Positions 35,490 through 45,009 of a stretch of DNA of 64,000 bases are shown here, one piece after another. The notes below the pieces were generated by a model. That model had not been told where the DNA came from. It saw nothing but the letters and a program-made list of their open reading frames with translations, and did not search any database. Numbering within the stretch: the first letter of the stretch is position 1; each line of letters opens with the position of its first letter. This DNA is from Subdoligranulum variabile (lineage in GTDB: Bacteria; Bacillota; Clostridia; Oscillospirales; Ruminococcaceae). Both the position numbers and the translations under genes were made by a program. The stretch is taken from contig QAKI01000016.1 of the NCBI GenBank assembly GCA_003343905.1, positions 62,001-126,000 on the forward strand, in the 5' to 3' direction.

Positions 35490-37100
35490 TTACCCTTTTT
35501 TAACCTTTTTGCGCCGCCGGACCGCCTGCCAGGCCACATAGCCCAGGATGCCCGCCCAGGCCGCCGCCAGCGCCCCCAGCAGGGCCACGGCGGTGCCGGG
35601 CAGCGGGCCCAGGTCGGCCTTGGCGGCCCCGCCCGCCGCCACCGAATCCAGGTGGTAGAGGGCGGCGGTATCGGCATAGAGCTGGTCGATGAAGGCATTG
35701 TCCACCGTCTGGCTGCGGCGCACGCCCTTGGTCACGTCCTCGATCAGTTGCCCCGCCGCGTTGCGCAGGCTGGCCGAACCGTTGAACACCGCCGTGGTGA
35801 AGGTATCGTCGGGGTGGTCCAGCAAAAGCTGCGCGGCCTGGATCTTCACATCGTAGTGGGTGTCGTTGTCCTCCCCCGCGCAGGCCAGGTAGTCCTGGTA
35901 TTCCGGCGTGCTGCGGGCCTTTTCGGTCACGGGGACGTAGCCCTCGGTCTGGGAATAGGCGATTTGCACAGAATCCGTCAGCAGATATTGGGCAAACAGC
36001 CAGGAAGCCAGCACCTCCTGGGGATCGTCCTTATTGAAGATGCAGACCGACGGCCCCTGGCTGATCATCTGGGGGTGGTCGGGGTCGAACTGGGGCACCG
36101 GGTAGACGGCGGTTTCAAAGTCCACGATCTCGTCGGGGTCGATGTCCACCAGCGGCGCGTCGCAGCCCATCCAGGTGGCCCCGGCGGTGGAGTCCACCGC
36201 GAAAATGCACTGCCCGGCGTTCAGGAAGTTGGCCGGGTAGCCGGAAATTTTGAAGGTCGAGAACGCCCCCGTGGCCGTATGATCCGCGATGTCCAGCAGC
36301 AGTTCGCGCGTGGTGTCGTTGAAAAGCTGGATCTCGCCCGAAGGGGTGGAGTAGCCCGCGTTCAACTGGCGCAGCATCTGGATCATCATGTTGTCGGTGG
36401 ATTTGTACAGGAAGGGGATCAGCACCTCCTGCCCGTTGATGCCGTAGATGCCGTCGGCGCCCTTGGTGGCGGCCGCCGCCTCGGACACTTCCCAGACAAA
36501 GTCCCAGGTCAGGGTGTCCTCCGGCAGGGTGAAGCCCAGGGCTTCGACCATATCCTTATTCACATAGCACGCCTCGGTGGAGCGCATATAGGGCAGGGCG
36601 TAATAGTGGCCGTTCAGGCGGCATTCTTCCAGGAACTGGGGCATGATCTCGGCCTGTGCGGGGCCGTCGAAGGCCAGTTCGCTGCCGCCCAGGCCGTATT
36701 CCGCATCGGTGAACAGATCGTCCAGCGGCACGACCACATTGTCGCCGGTCAGGTAGGTGGCGATGTGATCGGGGTAGGTGATGCAGACGTTGGGGGTGGT
36801 GCCGGTGGAGATGTTGGTGATGACATCGTTGTAAATATCGCCGTAGTCGGTATAGAGCCGCAGCGTGACCGTGATATTGGGGTACAGGGCCTGAAAATCC
36901 TCGATGGCCTGTTTATAAATATCGGTCTGGGTCTTGTTGGTGTCGCTCTTGGCCCAGAAGGTGACCTCATAGTTCCGGCTGGTGTCGAAGCTGTCCGGCA
37001 CGGTGAAAGCGGCCTGTTCCCGGCTGCCGTGGCAGCCCGTCAGCAGCAGGCTGCCCGCAAGGGCGGCGGCCGGCAGCAGCGCGGCATAGCGGTGTTTCAT
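35490..37100 (-). CDS. Carbohydrate ABC importer substrate-binding protein with a C-terminal membrane helix
   Basis: 536 aa. An N-terminal lipobox signal (LAGSLLLTGC) leads a family 1 binding protein fold (VTFWAKSDTNKTQTDIYKQAIEDFQ; YALPYMRSTEACYVNKDM; YPANFLNAGQCIFAVDSTAGA). Unusually, the C-terminus adds LPGTAVALLGALAAAWAGIL, a TM helix, and a Lys/Arg tail (RRRKKVKKG). The protein may be tethered at both ends. The start overlaps the permease stop (ATGA), with AGGAGG upstream. It binds a sugar or glycerol-phosphate-like solute; the ligand is unknown. Confidence 0.9.
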   Translation of the reverse strand: MKHRYAALLPAAALAGSLLLTGCHGSREQAAFTVPDSFDTSRNYEVTFWAKSDTNKTQTDIYKQAIEDFQALYPNITVTLRLYTDYGDIYNDVITNISTGTTPNVCITYPDHIATYLTGDNVVVPLDDLFTDAEYGLGGSELAFDGPAQAEIMPQFLEECRLNGHYYALPYMRSTEACYVNKDMVEALGFTLPEDTLTWDFVWEVSEAAAATKGADGIYGINGQEVLIPFLYKSTDNMMIQMLRQLNAGYSTPSGEIQLFNDTTRELLLDIADHTATGAFSTFKISGYPANFLNAGQCIFAVDSTAGATWMGCDAPLVDIDPDEIVDFETAVYPVPQFDPDHPQMISQGPSVCIFNKDDPQEVLASWLFAQYLLTDSVQIAYSQTEGYVPVTEKARSTPEYQDYLACAGEDNDTHYDVKIQAAQLLLDHPDDTFTTAVFNGSASLRNAAGQLIEDVTKGVRRSQTVDNAFIDQLYADTAALYHLDSVAAGGAAKADLGPLPGTAVALLGALAAAWAGILGYVAWQAVRRRKKVKKG

Positions 37101-37969
37101 CCCTTGGTGCCTCCTCTCGAAACGCCCTCCATGATCTTGTTGCGGAAGGCCAGGAACAGCAGGATCAGCGGCACCGAGATCACGACCACGGCCGCCATCA
37201 TGGCGGGGACGTTCTCGCGCCCGAAGCCGTTTTCGCGGATCTCCTGGATGCCGTTGGACACCAGATAGTAGGCCGGGTCGTCGGTGATGAGCCGCGGCCA
37301 GACGTAGGAGTTCCAGCATTCGATCAGTTTGAGGATGGTGATGGTGACGATGGTGGGGCGGCAGATGGGGATCATGACCTTCCACAGATATTTGAGGTCC
37401 GAGGTGCCGTCCACCTTGGCGGCACGGTAGAGTTCATCGGGCACCTGTTCAAAGTTTTCCTTGAGCAGATAGATATAGAACACCGAGGTGATGGACGGCA
37501 GGATCAGCCCCGCAAAGCTGTTGCGCAGATCCCAGTTGGTGATGGTGACAAAGTTGGTGATGACGACCAGTTCGGTGGGGATCATCATCATGGACAAAAA
37601 CAGCCCGAACAGCAGGTTTTTGCCCCGGAAGCGCAGCCGGGCGAAGCCGTAGGCCGCCAGCGTGCTGACCACCACCATAACGGCGGTGGTGATGACCGCA
37701 AAGATCAGCGTGTTCAGCAGGTAGCCGCCCAGCGGCACAGCGGTGAAGGCGTTCCGGTAATTTTCCAGCGTGGGTTCAGTGGTAAAAAACACCGGCACGT
37801 GTTCCGAGTTGTAGGCGCCGTAGCTTTTGAGCGAGGTGAGCACCATCCAGTAGAACGGGAACAGCACCACCACGGCCCAGAAGCTCAAAAACAGGTAGGT
37901 CAGGGCTTTGCGCAGGTTGTCCCGGCGGCGCATGGCCTGCTGTTTCTTTTCATATTCTTCGTGATTCAC
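37097..37969 (-). CDS. Carbohydrate ABC transporter permease, MalG/UgpE type
   Basis: 290 aa, six TM helices. The EAA loop that docks on the ATPase reads ELYRAAKVDGTSDLKYLWKV. The N-terminal stretch is charged and cytosolic. It follows the first permease by 12 nt and pairs with it to form the membrane channel of the importer. Confidence 0.94.
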   Translation of the reverse strand: MNHEEYEKKQQAMRRRDNLRKALTYLFLSFWAVVVLFPFYWMVLTSLKSYGAYNSEHVPVFFTTEPTLENYRNAFTAVPLGGYLLNTLIFAVITTAVMVVVSTLAAYGFARLRFRGKNLLFGLFLSMMMIPTELVVITNFVTITNWDLRNSFAGLILPSITSVFYIYLLKENFEQVPDELYRAAKVDGTSDLKYLWKVMIPICRPTIVTITILKLIECWNSYVWPRLITDDPAYYLVSNGIQEIRENGFGRENVPAMMAAVVVISVPLILLFLAFRNKIMEGVSRGGTKG

Positions 37970-37981
37970 GGTCCCGCCCCC

Positions 37982-38872
37982 TTAGAGATGCGCCCGCTTG
38001 CGGGTGACAAGCAGGTTGATGCAGGTGATGGTCAGCACGATGACGAACAGGATGATGGCCGCCGCCGAAGCATAGGACGGGTATCCGCCGCTGTCGCCGT
38101 AAAGCATATCATACACATAGCCCACGATGGTGTTCATGCCCGCGGCGTTCAGGTCGGTGCCGAACAGGGCCACCGCGTCGCTGTAGGCTTTGAACGCGCC
38201 GATGAAGCCGGTGATGACCAGATACACGATCATGGGGGAGATCATGGGCAGCGTGATGCGGAAAAAGATGCGCGTGCGGCTGGTGCCGTCCACCCGGGCG
38301 GCCTTGTAGTATTCATCGTTGACCGAAGCCAGCGCGCTGGTCAGCACCAGGATCTTAAAGGGCAGCACCACCCAGATGGTGTAAAAGCACAGCACGAACA
38401 TCTTGGCCCAGTGAGGACCGTTGATAAAGTCAATGGGTCCCGCGCCGAACCAGGAGAGCATCAGGTTCACAAGGCCGTCGGTGTATTCGGTACGCTGGAA
38501 CAGCACCATAAACACCAGACCCACGGCCAGCGTGTTGGTGACATAGGGCAGGAAGTAGACGGTCTGGTACAGCTTGCGCAGCGGCTTGACGGACGCCAGC
38601 GCCGTGGAGATGACCAGCGCCAGGATCGTGGAGATGGGCACCGTGATGATGACCAGCACGAAGGTGTTTTCCACCGCCTGCAGGAAGTAGGGGTCGTGCA
38701 GCACATAGGAATAGTTGTACAGCCCCACCCCCTGGTAGGTCTGGGAGGCGAAGTTATAACATTCTTCCAGCGAATAGATCGCCACGTCGATCAGCGGGTA
38801 GACCAAAAAGGCCCCCAGCAGGATGATCGACGGCAGCAGGTAGAGCCATGCTTTTTTTGAGTTGCGGTCCAT
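37982..38872 (-). CDS. Carbohydrate ABC transporter permease, MalF/UgpA type
   Basis: 296 aa, six TM helices, starting MDRNSKKAWLYLLPSIILLG. The EAA motif is EYYKAARVDGTSRTRIFFRI. It begins 12 nt after the ATPase gene. The gene order ATPase, permease, permease, binding protein makes a complete importer. Confidence 0.94.
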   Translation of the reverse strand: MDRNSKKAWLYLLPSIILLGAFLVYPLIDVAIYSLEECYNFASQTYQGVGLYNYSYVLHDPYFLQAVENTFVLVIITVPISTILALVISTALASVKPLRKLYQTVYFLPYVTNTLAVGLVFMVLFQRTEYTDGLVNLMLSWFGAGPIDFINGPHWAKMFVLCFYTIWVVLPFKILVLTSALASVNDEYYKAARVDGTSRTRIFFRITLPMISPMIVYLVITGFIGAFKAYSDAVALFGTDLNAAGMNTIVGYVYDMLYGDSGGYPSYASAAAIILFVIVLTITCINLLVTRKRAHL

Positions 38873-38884
38873 GCCTTCGCCCCC

Positions 38885-39997
38885 TTACGCCCGGGCAGCG
38901 CCGCCGAAGCGGATGCGCTGTTCGGTGCCGCGGTCAAACAGGAATACCTTTTCGGGTTTGAGGGCAAAGCGGACGGTGTCGCCCATCGGCCCGGTCAGTT
39001 CCTCGGGGCGGACGATGGCGCGCACGGTATCGCCCTGCAAAGCGGGGTGGGTGCAGACGATGCTGGTATCGCGGCCCAGCACCTCCACCCGGTTGAGGGC
39101 GCAGGCCAGCGGGCCGCCGGCGGCGGGCACAAAGCCCTCCGGCCGCACGCCCACCCACACTTCGCCGTCGGGCGCGCCGGGTACGGGCAACGCCTTCTGC
39201 CCGGCCAGCAGCAGCGCGCCGCTTTGCACCTCGCCGGCAAAGACGTTGATGGGCGGGGTGCCCAGGAACTTTGCCACGAACAGGCACGCGGGGTCATCAT
39301 AGACCTGCTGGGGCGCGCCCTGCTGCATAAGGACGCCGTCCTTCATGACCACGATAAAGTCGGAGATGCTCATGGCTTCTTCCTGGTCATGGGTGACGAA
39401 CAGCGTGGTGATGCCGGTCTTTTTCTGGATCTTGCAGATCTCCTCGCGGGTCTGCAGGCGCAGCCGGGCGTCCAGGTTGGAGAGCGGCTCGTCCAGCAGC
39501 AGCACGCGCGGGGTCTTGACCAGCGCGCGGGCGATGGCCACCCGCTGCTGCTGCCCGCCGGAAAGTTCCTTCGGCTTGCGGTCCAGCAGTTCTTCGATCT
39601 GCACCAGCGCGGCGGCTTCCATGGCGCGGCGGCGCATCTCGGCACGGGAAAGTTTCTGCGCGCCTTTGAGGTTTTCCAGCGGGAAGGTGATGTTCTGCAG
39701 CACCGTCAGGTGGGGGTAGAGGGCGTAGTTCTGGAACACCATGCCCACGCCGCGCAGTTCCGGCGGCAGGGCGGTCACGTCCTCCCCGCCGAAGAAGATC
39801 TTGCCCGCGGTGGGGGGCTCCAGCCCGCAGATCATGTTCAAGGTGGTGGATTTGCCGCAGCCCGAAGGCCCCAGCAGGCCCACCAGTTTGCCGTCCGGCA
39901 CTTCAAAGGTCAGGTCCCGCACCGCGGTGACCGCGCCCTGGGCTTTGAGCCCGCGGGCCGGGAACTGCTTGGTGAGGTTCTGCAACTGGATATTCAT
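38885..39997 (-). CDS. Sugar ABC transporter ATPase, MalK/UgpC type
   Basis: 370 aa. Walker A GPSGCGKST, Q loop VFQNYALYPHL, signature LSGGQQQR, Walker B VLLLDEPLSNLD and the switch His in FVTHDQEEA. The C-terminal 130 residues form the MalK-type regulatory domain. ATG 39997 is preferred: GGGGAG lies 8 nt upstream, while the ATGs at 40003 and 40021 are too close to or before that site. It is first in the importer operon. Confidence 0.95.
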   Translation of the reverse strand: MNIQLQNLTKQFPARGLKAQGAVTAVRDLTFEVPDGKLVGLLGPSGCGKSTTLNMICGLEPPTAGKIFFGGEDVTALPPELRGVGMVFQNYALYPHLTVLQNITFPLENLKGAQKLSRAEMRRRAMEAAALVQIEELLDRKPKELSGGQQQRVAIARALVKTPRVLLLDEPLSNLDARLRLQTREEICKIQKKTGITTLFVTHDQEEAMSISDFIVVMKDGVLMQQGAPQQVYDDPACLFVAKFLGTPPINVFAGEVQSGALLLAGQKALPVPGAPDGEVWVGVRPEGFVPAAGGPLACALNRVEVLGRDTSIVCTHPALQGDTVRAIVRPEELTGPMGDTVRFALKPEKVFLFDRGTEQRIRFGGAARA

Positions 39998-40034
39998 GCC
40001 CATATCTCCCCTGTTTTGCATTTATACAGGGTAT

Positions 40035-40063
40035 ATTATACAGGGTTTTGCCGCGATTCACAA
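40035..40063 (-). promoter_or_regulatory. Promoter of the carbohydrate ABC importer operon
   Basis: On the minus strand TTGTGA, a 17-nt spacer and TATAAT. CCCTGTATAA occurs twice, 16 nt apart, the first overlapping the -10; this could be a direct-repeat operator. Confidence 0.72.
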
Positions 40064-40239
40064 GCGTTTGCGGGCACGTCGGGTTTTGTTTTTTGCATCC
40101 GGGCGGGGGGCAAGGGACGCATATGTGGCCCGCGGGTGTTGACGGCCGCTGTGTTGTCTGCGGGGGTACGGCAGGTCGAGGGGCTGGCTCTTCCGGTTGC
40201 TTTTCTGCCCGGAAGGTTTCGGGCAGCGGAACGGTGCCG

Positions 40240-40362
40240 AACCCCTCAGTCTGCGCCTGCGGCGCATCCAGCTCCCCTGAAAGGGGAGCCTTTGACGGGT
40301 TGTAGAGGAAAAGCCTCCCCTTCCAGGGGAGGTGTCTGCCGCAGGCAGACGGAGGGGTTCTG
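40240..40362. repeat. Two head-to-head copies of a palindromic intergenic repeat
   Basis: AACCCCTCAGTCTGC...CTCCCCTGAAAGGGGAGCC is followed by its inverted partner CCTCCCCTTCCAGGGGAGG...GGAGGGGTT. The halves are inverse copies with internal stems of their own. This belongs to a repeat type that is common between genes of clostridia. No gene is visible in 40064-40678. Confidence 0.7.
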
Positions 40363-40399
40363 CTGCCCGGTCGCGCGGCATCTTCCGGGACGTTCCCAC

Positions 40400-40419
40400 G
40401 GCGGGGTCAAGACCCCGCC
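40400..40419. repeat. Short palindrome GGCGGGGTC-AA-GACCCCGCC, copy 1
   Basis: A perfect 9-bp inverted repeat with an AA loop, followed by CTACCG. A second identical copy lies at 40557-40576. Confidence 0.7.
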
Positions 40420-40556
40420 CTACCGACCGAAATAAGCGTCCCGCTTTGCCTTTCACCTTTTGGCCCTTTAAGAAGGACTGCATGGACGCAGCCACAGGGC
40501 GTGTATGGCGGCAATGTGGGTTGTGAGACGGCAAACCGTCCCCGGTCGCACTGTAG

Positions 40557-40576
40557 GGCGGGGTCAAGACCCCGCC
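40557..40576. repeat. Short palindrome GGCGGGGTC-AA-GACCCCGCC, copy 2
   Basis: Identical to the copy at 40400. A T-rich run (40612-40660) separates it from the 3' end of argD and shows no further structure. Confidence 0.7.
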
Positions 40577-40678
40577 GTATTGGGAGCGGGCCGCAGGCCC
40601 GCGATCCACCATATTTATTATCTTTTATCTCTTATCTCTTATCTGTTTTCCGTTTTTTCCCCCAAGGGGCCTGCCCGG

Positions 40679-41857
40679 TCAGATCTGTTCCAGCACGCCG
40701 CGCAGCACTGCAAGGCCCTGGTCCACGTCCTGCTGCGTCAGGATCAGCGGCGGCAGCAGGCGCAGGCGCGTCTTGGCCGTGAGGACCAGCAGGCCCGCCC
40801 GCTCGCAGGCGGCGCGCACCGCGGCGGCGGAAACGCCATCCGCAAAGGCGACGCCCACCATCAGCCCCAGACCGCTGACTTCCGCCACATGGGGCAGCGC
40901 CGCCAGCCCGGCGCGCAGCCGGGCCGCCTGCGCCCTGACATTTTGCAGCAGTGCTTCGTCCAGCGTATGCAGCACCGCCAGCGCGCCCGCGCAGGCCACC
41001 GGGTTGCCGCCGAACGTGGACCCGTGGCTGCCGGGGCCCATGTGGTCCGCCACCTTGCGGCTCATGACCGCCGCGCCGATGGGCAGGCCGCCGCCCAGCC
41101 CTTTGGCCAGTGTGACTACATCCGGCCGCAGGCCGTACTGTTCACAGGCCAAAAACGTGCCGGTACGGCCCACGCCGGTCTGCACTTCGTCCACCAGCAG
41201 CAGGATGTCCCGCGCGCGGCAGAACTCGGCCGCCGCCCGCACATAGTCCGGGTCCAGCGCGACCACGCCGCCCTCCCCCTGCACCAGTTCCAGCAGCAGG
41301 GCGCAGGTATCCGGCCCGGCGGCGGCTTGCAGCGCGGGCAGGTCCCCCGCCGGGACGTAGCCGAATTTTTCCGGGAAGGGGCCGAAATCCTGATGGAACA
41401 CCGCCTGCCCCGTGGCCGCCAGCGTTGCCAGCGTGCGCCCGTGGAAAGAATTGACCAGCGTGAGGACCCGTTCACGGCCGGGGCCGTAGGTATCGGCGCT
41501 GTATTTGCGGGCAGCCTTGATGGCGCATTCGTTGGCTTCGGCCCCCGAATTGCCGAAGAACACCGCGTCCAGCCCGGTACGGCGGCAGAGTTCCTGCGCC
41601 AGCGCGCCGCAGGGTTCGGTGTAATACAGGTTGGACGTGTGCTGCAGCCGCCCCGCCTGGGCGCTGACGGCCTGCACCCAGGCCGGGTGGCAGAACCCCA
41701 GCGCATTGACCCCGATGCCGGAGGTAAAATCCAGATAGGTCCGGCCTTCGGCGTCCCGCGCATACATCCCCTGCCCTTCGGTCAGGGCGACGGGGCTGCG
41801 GGCGTAGGTGTGCAGAACATTGGCGTCGTCCCGCGCGATGATGGCTTGGGTATCCAT
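40679..41857 (-). CDS. argD: Acetylornithine aminotransferase
   Basis: 392 aa, a class III PLP aminotransferase. GNSGAEANECAIKAARKY and SFHGRTLATLAATGQ bind the cofactor; the PLP Lys is in VTLAKGLGGGLPIGA; VDEVQTGVGRTG carries the conserved Asp. It converts N-acetylglutamate semialdehyde to N-acetylornithine. It is the last of argC-J-B-D, 15 nt after argB. Confidence 0.95.
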   Translation of the reverse strand: MDTQAIIARDDANVLHTYARSPVALTEGQGMYARDAEGRTYLDFTSGIGVNALGFCHPAWVQAVSAQAGRLQHTSNLYYTEPCGALAQELCRRTGLDAVFFGNSGAEANECAIKAARKYSADTYGPGRERVLTLVNSFHGRTLATLAATGQAVFHQDFGPFPEKFGYVPAGDLPALQAAAGPDTCALLLELVQGEGGVVALDPDYVRAAAEFCRARDILLLVDEVQTGVGRTGTFLACEQYGLRPDVVTLAKGLGGGLPIGAAVMSRKVADHMGPGSHGSTFGGNPVACAGALAVLHTLDEALLQNVRAQAARLRAGLAALPHVAEVSGLGLMVGVAFADGVSAAAVRAACERAGLLVLTAKTRLRLLPPLILTQQDVDQGLAVLRGVLEQI

Positions 41858-41872
41858 GGCGTTTTCCCCCTT

Positions 41873-42727
41873 TCAGCGGCCCCGGTGGCGGTAGAGCATC
41901 GTGCCCGCCCCGCGGTCGGAGAACATCTCCAGCAGAATGGAATGGGGCACCCGGCCGTCCAGAATGACGGCCTCCCGCACGCCCCGCTCGATGGCTTCGG
42001 CCAGGCCCTCGATCTTGGGCAACATGCCCCCGGCGATGATGCCCGCCTGTTTGTAGCCCTCGATCTCCGAAAGTTCCACCTGCGGGATCAGCGTGGATTC
42101 GTCGTTTTTATCATAGAGCAGGCCGGGGATGTCGGTCATGCTCACCAGCTTGTGGGCGTGCAGGGCAATGGCGATCTCGGCCGCGGCGGTGTCGGCGTTG
42201 ATGTTATAGGCCACGCCCCGGTTGTCCATGCCGACGGTGGCGATCACCGGGATGAAGCTGTCGGCCAGCAGGTGTTCGATCAGGGTGGTGTCCACCCGGC
42301 GGATCCGCCCCACATACCCCAGATCCACATCGGTCTTGCGCGTGCAGGTGATCATGTGCCCATCCATGCCGCAAAGGCCTACGCCGCGGCCCTTGAGCAG
42401 CGCCACCAGGTCCTTGTTGACCCGGCCCGCCAGAACTTCCTGCACGACGGCCATCGTTTCCTTATCCGTATAGCGCAGGCCGCCGACGAATTTCGGTTCC
42501 TTACCCATGCGCTGCAATGCCTCGTTGATGGCGGGGCCGCCGCCATGCACCAGCACCACCCGCACGCCCAGCAGCGTGAGCGTAACAAGGTCGTTCATGA
42601 CCGCCAGTTTGAGCGCATCGTCCACCATGGCGCTGCCGCCGTACTTGATGACCAGCGTTTTGCCGTGGTATTTCTGGATATAGGGCGTCGCTTCACTGAA
42701 AAGCAGCGCCATCTGTTCGTTCTTCAT
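41873..42727 (-). CDS. argB: Acetylglutamate kinase
   Basis: 284 aa, amino acid kinase fold: VIKYGGSAM at the start, LVHGGGPAIN in the substrate site, and NINADTAAAEIAIALHAHKL. It phosphorylates N-acetylglutamate. The N-terminal helix before the core (YIQKYHGKT) is the type often seen in arginine-inhibited hexamers, so feedback control is possible but not shown. It follows argJ by 19 nt. Confidence 0.96.
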   Translation of the reverse strand: MKNEQMALLFSEATPYIQKYHGKTLVIKYGGSAMVDDALKLAVMNDLVTLTLLGVRVVLVHGGGPAINEALQRMGKEPKFVGGLRYTDKETMAVVQEVLAGRVNKDLVALLKGRGVGLCGMDGHMITCTRKTDVDLGYVGRIRRVDTTLIEHLLADSFIPVIATVGMDNRGVAYNINADTAAAEIAIALHAHKLVSMTDIPGLLYDKNDESTLIPQVELSEIEGYKQAGIIAGGMLPKIEGLAEAIERGVREAVILDGRVPHSILLEMFSDRGAGTMLYRHRGR

Positions 42728-42746
42728 GGCCTTGCCCCCTTGCCTG

Positions 42747-43979
42747 TCAGGTGCGGTAATCGCCGTTGATCTTTACATAGTCATACGTCAGGTCGCAGCC
42801 CCACGCCTTGGCCGTGGCGCTGCCGCTGCCCAGGTCCACCAAAATCTGGATCTCGCTTTCTTTCAAAACACGGGCGGCTTCCTCCTCGCTGTAGGGGTGG
42901 TGGGCGGCGTTCTCGCACACGAACACCTCACCGGCCGCACTTTTCAGCCGCACCGCGGTCTTGCTGATGTCAAAATCGCCGGGGGTATAGCCGATGGCGC
43001 ACAGCGCCCGGCCCCAGTTGGCGTCGGCCCCGAACATGGCGGCCTTGAACAGCGTGGAATGGATGACGCTTTTGCTGACGGCGCGGGCCGTTTGCAGGTC
43101 GGGCGCACCGGTAACGGTGCATTCCAGCAGTTTGGTCGCGCCCTCGCCGTCGGCGGCCAGTTCCCGGCACAGATGTTCCGACACGGCGGTGAGCGCCGCC
43201 AGGAACGCCTCGTAGCCGGGGGTCCCGGCTTCCACCTTGACTCCCGACAGGCCGGAAGCCAGCAGCAGGACCGTATCGTTGGTGGAAGTATCGCCGTCCA
43301 CCGAGATCTGGTTGAAGGTGGCAGGCACCACGGCGGACAGCGCCTTTTGCAGCACAGCCGGTTCCACCTGGGCGTCGGTAGTCAGGAACAGCAGCATGGT
43401 GGCCATGTTGGGGTGGATCATGCCGGAGCCCTTCGCCATGGCGCCGATGCGGCAAGTCTTGCCGTCCACGGTCAGTTCCACCGCGTACTCCTTGGGGTGG
43501 GTGTCGGTGGTCATGATGGCGCAAGCCGCGTCATGGGCGGCGGCTTCGGTGGCGGCCAGCCGGGCGGCCGCCGCGGGGATGCCCGCGGCAAAGGGCGTCA
43601 GTTCCATGGCCTGCCCGATGACGCCGGTGGAGGCGGGCAGTACGTCCTGCGGCGCAACGCCCACGGCTTTGGCGACCAGTTCACAGGTGGCGCGGGCCAG
43701 TTCCACACCGCCCGGCGCGCAGGTGTTGGCGTTGCCGCTGTTCACAAGGATGGCCTGGGCATACCCGTCGGCCAGATGTTCCCGATCCACCGTGATGGGC
43801 GCACCGTAGACTTTGTTGGTGGTGTAGCAGCCTGCGCCCGCACAGCGCACGTCTGCCTTGATGAGCGCCAGATCCAGCTTGGACTGGTTGCGCCGGATGC
43901 CGCAGTGTACCCCCGCGGCAGAAAAACCCTTTGCCGCGCAGACACCGCCCGGCACCGGCTGAAAAGTTGCAGTTCCCAT
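42747..43979 (-). CDS. argJ: Glutamate N-acetyltransferase / amino-acid acetyltransferase
   Basis: 410 aa. The self-cleavage site is intact: PASTGVIGQAM, with Thr as the new N-terminus of the beta chain. GCYTTNKVYGAP and KGSGMIHPNMATML are typical. It recycles the acetyl group from N-acetylornithine to glutamate; whether it can also use acetyl-CoA is not determined. ATG 43979 has GAGGAAAG upstream. With argJ present, no argE is needed and none is seen. Confidence 0.95.
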   Translation of the reverse strand: MGTATFQPVPGGVCAAKGFSAAGVHCGIRRNQSKLDLALIKADVRCAGAGCYTTNKVYGAPITVDREHLADGYAQAILVNSGNANTCAPGGVELARATCELVAKAVGVAPQDVLPASTGVIGQAMELTPFAAGIPAAAARLAATEAAAHDAACAIMTTDTHPKEYAVELTVDGKTCRIGAMAKGSGMIHPNMATMLLFLTTDAQVEPAVLQKALSAVVPATFNQISVDGDTSTNDTVLLLASGLSGVKVEAGTPGYEAFLAALTAVSEHLCRELAADGEGATKLLECTVTGAPDLQTARAVSKSVIHSTLFKAAMFGADANWGRALCAIGYTPGDFDISKTAVRLKSAAGEVFVCENAAHHPYSEEEAARVLKESEIQILVDLGSGSATAKAWGCDLTYDYVKINGDYRT

Positions 43980-44045
43980 GGTTTTCTTTCCTCTCTCCTC
44001 TTTATAGCGGGCGTTCCACGCACGGCAGCGCCCCATTCTGACGGT

Positions 44046-44987
44046 TCACAGGACCAGACCCGCACATTCGTCCAGCCCCAGCATCAGGTTCATGCACTGC
44101 ACCGCCGCGCCCGAAGCGCCCTTGCCCAGATTGTCGAACCGGCTGATGAGCTGCATCTGCCGCTCTTCGGGGTCCGCCAGGCAGAAGATCTCCAGCCGGT
44201 CGGTGCCCGCCAGTGCGTTGGCAGCCAGAAAGCCGCCGTCGCAGCCTTCGTTCAGCGGGTGTACCGTGACGACCGGCCCGCCCGCATAGGCGGCGGCCAG
44301 CGTATCGGCCACCTGCTGTGCCGTCACGCTCAGCCCCTGCAGGTCCAGCGGGACCATCGTCACCATGCCCGCGTAGTAATCGGCCACGATGGGCACAAAG
44401 TTGGGCGCGGCATCCAGCCCCGTGACGGCGCGCATTTCCGGCAGATGCTTGTGGTGCAGCGCCAGCCCGTAGGGGCGCGGCGCATCCAGGGCCGGGGCCC
44501 GCTGCGGGGCTTCATATTCCGCGATCATCGCCTTGCCGCCGCCGGAATAGCCGGTCAGGCTGTAGCAGCACAGCCGGGCCGCGGCGGGCACAAGCCCCGC
44601 CGCCACCAGCGGCGCCACCGGGGCGATAAAGCCCGTGGCATGGCAGCCTGGCACCGCCACGCGGGTGGCCGCAGCCAGCGCCGCGCGCACGCCGGGCAGT
44701 TCCGGCATGCCGTAGACCCAGCCGGGGGCCGTGCGGTGCGCGGTGGACGTATCCAGCACGCGCACATCAGGCCGCAGCAGCGGGACCACCTCCCGCGCTG
44801 CCGCGTCGGGCAGGCAGAGGAAGGACAGGTCGCTCCCGTTGATGACCGCCGCGCGGGCGCGGACGTCCTTGCGGTCAGCTTCCGAAATCGTCAGGATCGT
44901 GAATTCCGGCCGGGCGGCCAACCGCTGGGCGATGCGCAGCCCGGTGGTCCCGGCGGAGCCGTCCACAAAAATCTTATATTTCGCCAC
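44046..44987 (-). CDS. argC: N-acetyl-gamma-glutamyl-phosphate reductase, class II
   Basis: 313 aa, the short class II form. The NADP-binding start is KIFVDGSAGTTGLRIAQRL; the catalytic Cys is in VAVPGCHATGFIAP; His is in LALHHKHLPEM. GTG start at 44987, with AGGTGA upstream. It heads the argC-J-B-D block, directly after the tandem repeat. Confidence 0.94.
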   Translation of the reverse strand: MAKYKIFVDGSAGTTGLRIAQRLAARPEFTILTISEADRKDVRARAAVINGSDLSFLCLPDAAAREVVPLLRPDVRVLDTSTAHRTAPGWVYGMPELPGVRAALAAATRVAVPGCHATGFIAPVAPLVAAGLVPAAARLCCYSLTGYSGGGKAMIAEYEAPQRAPALDAPRPYGLALHHKHLPEMRAVTGLDAAPNFVPIVADYYAGMVTMVPLDLQGLSVTAQQVADTLAAAYAGGPVVTVHPLNEGCDGGFLAANALAGTDRLEIFCLADPEERQMQLISRFDNLGKGASGAAVQCMNLMLGLDECAGLVL

Positions 44988-45009
44988 AACATCACCTGTT
45001 TCTTTTTCT

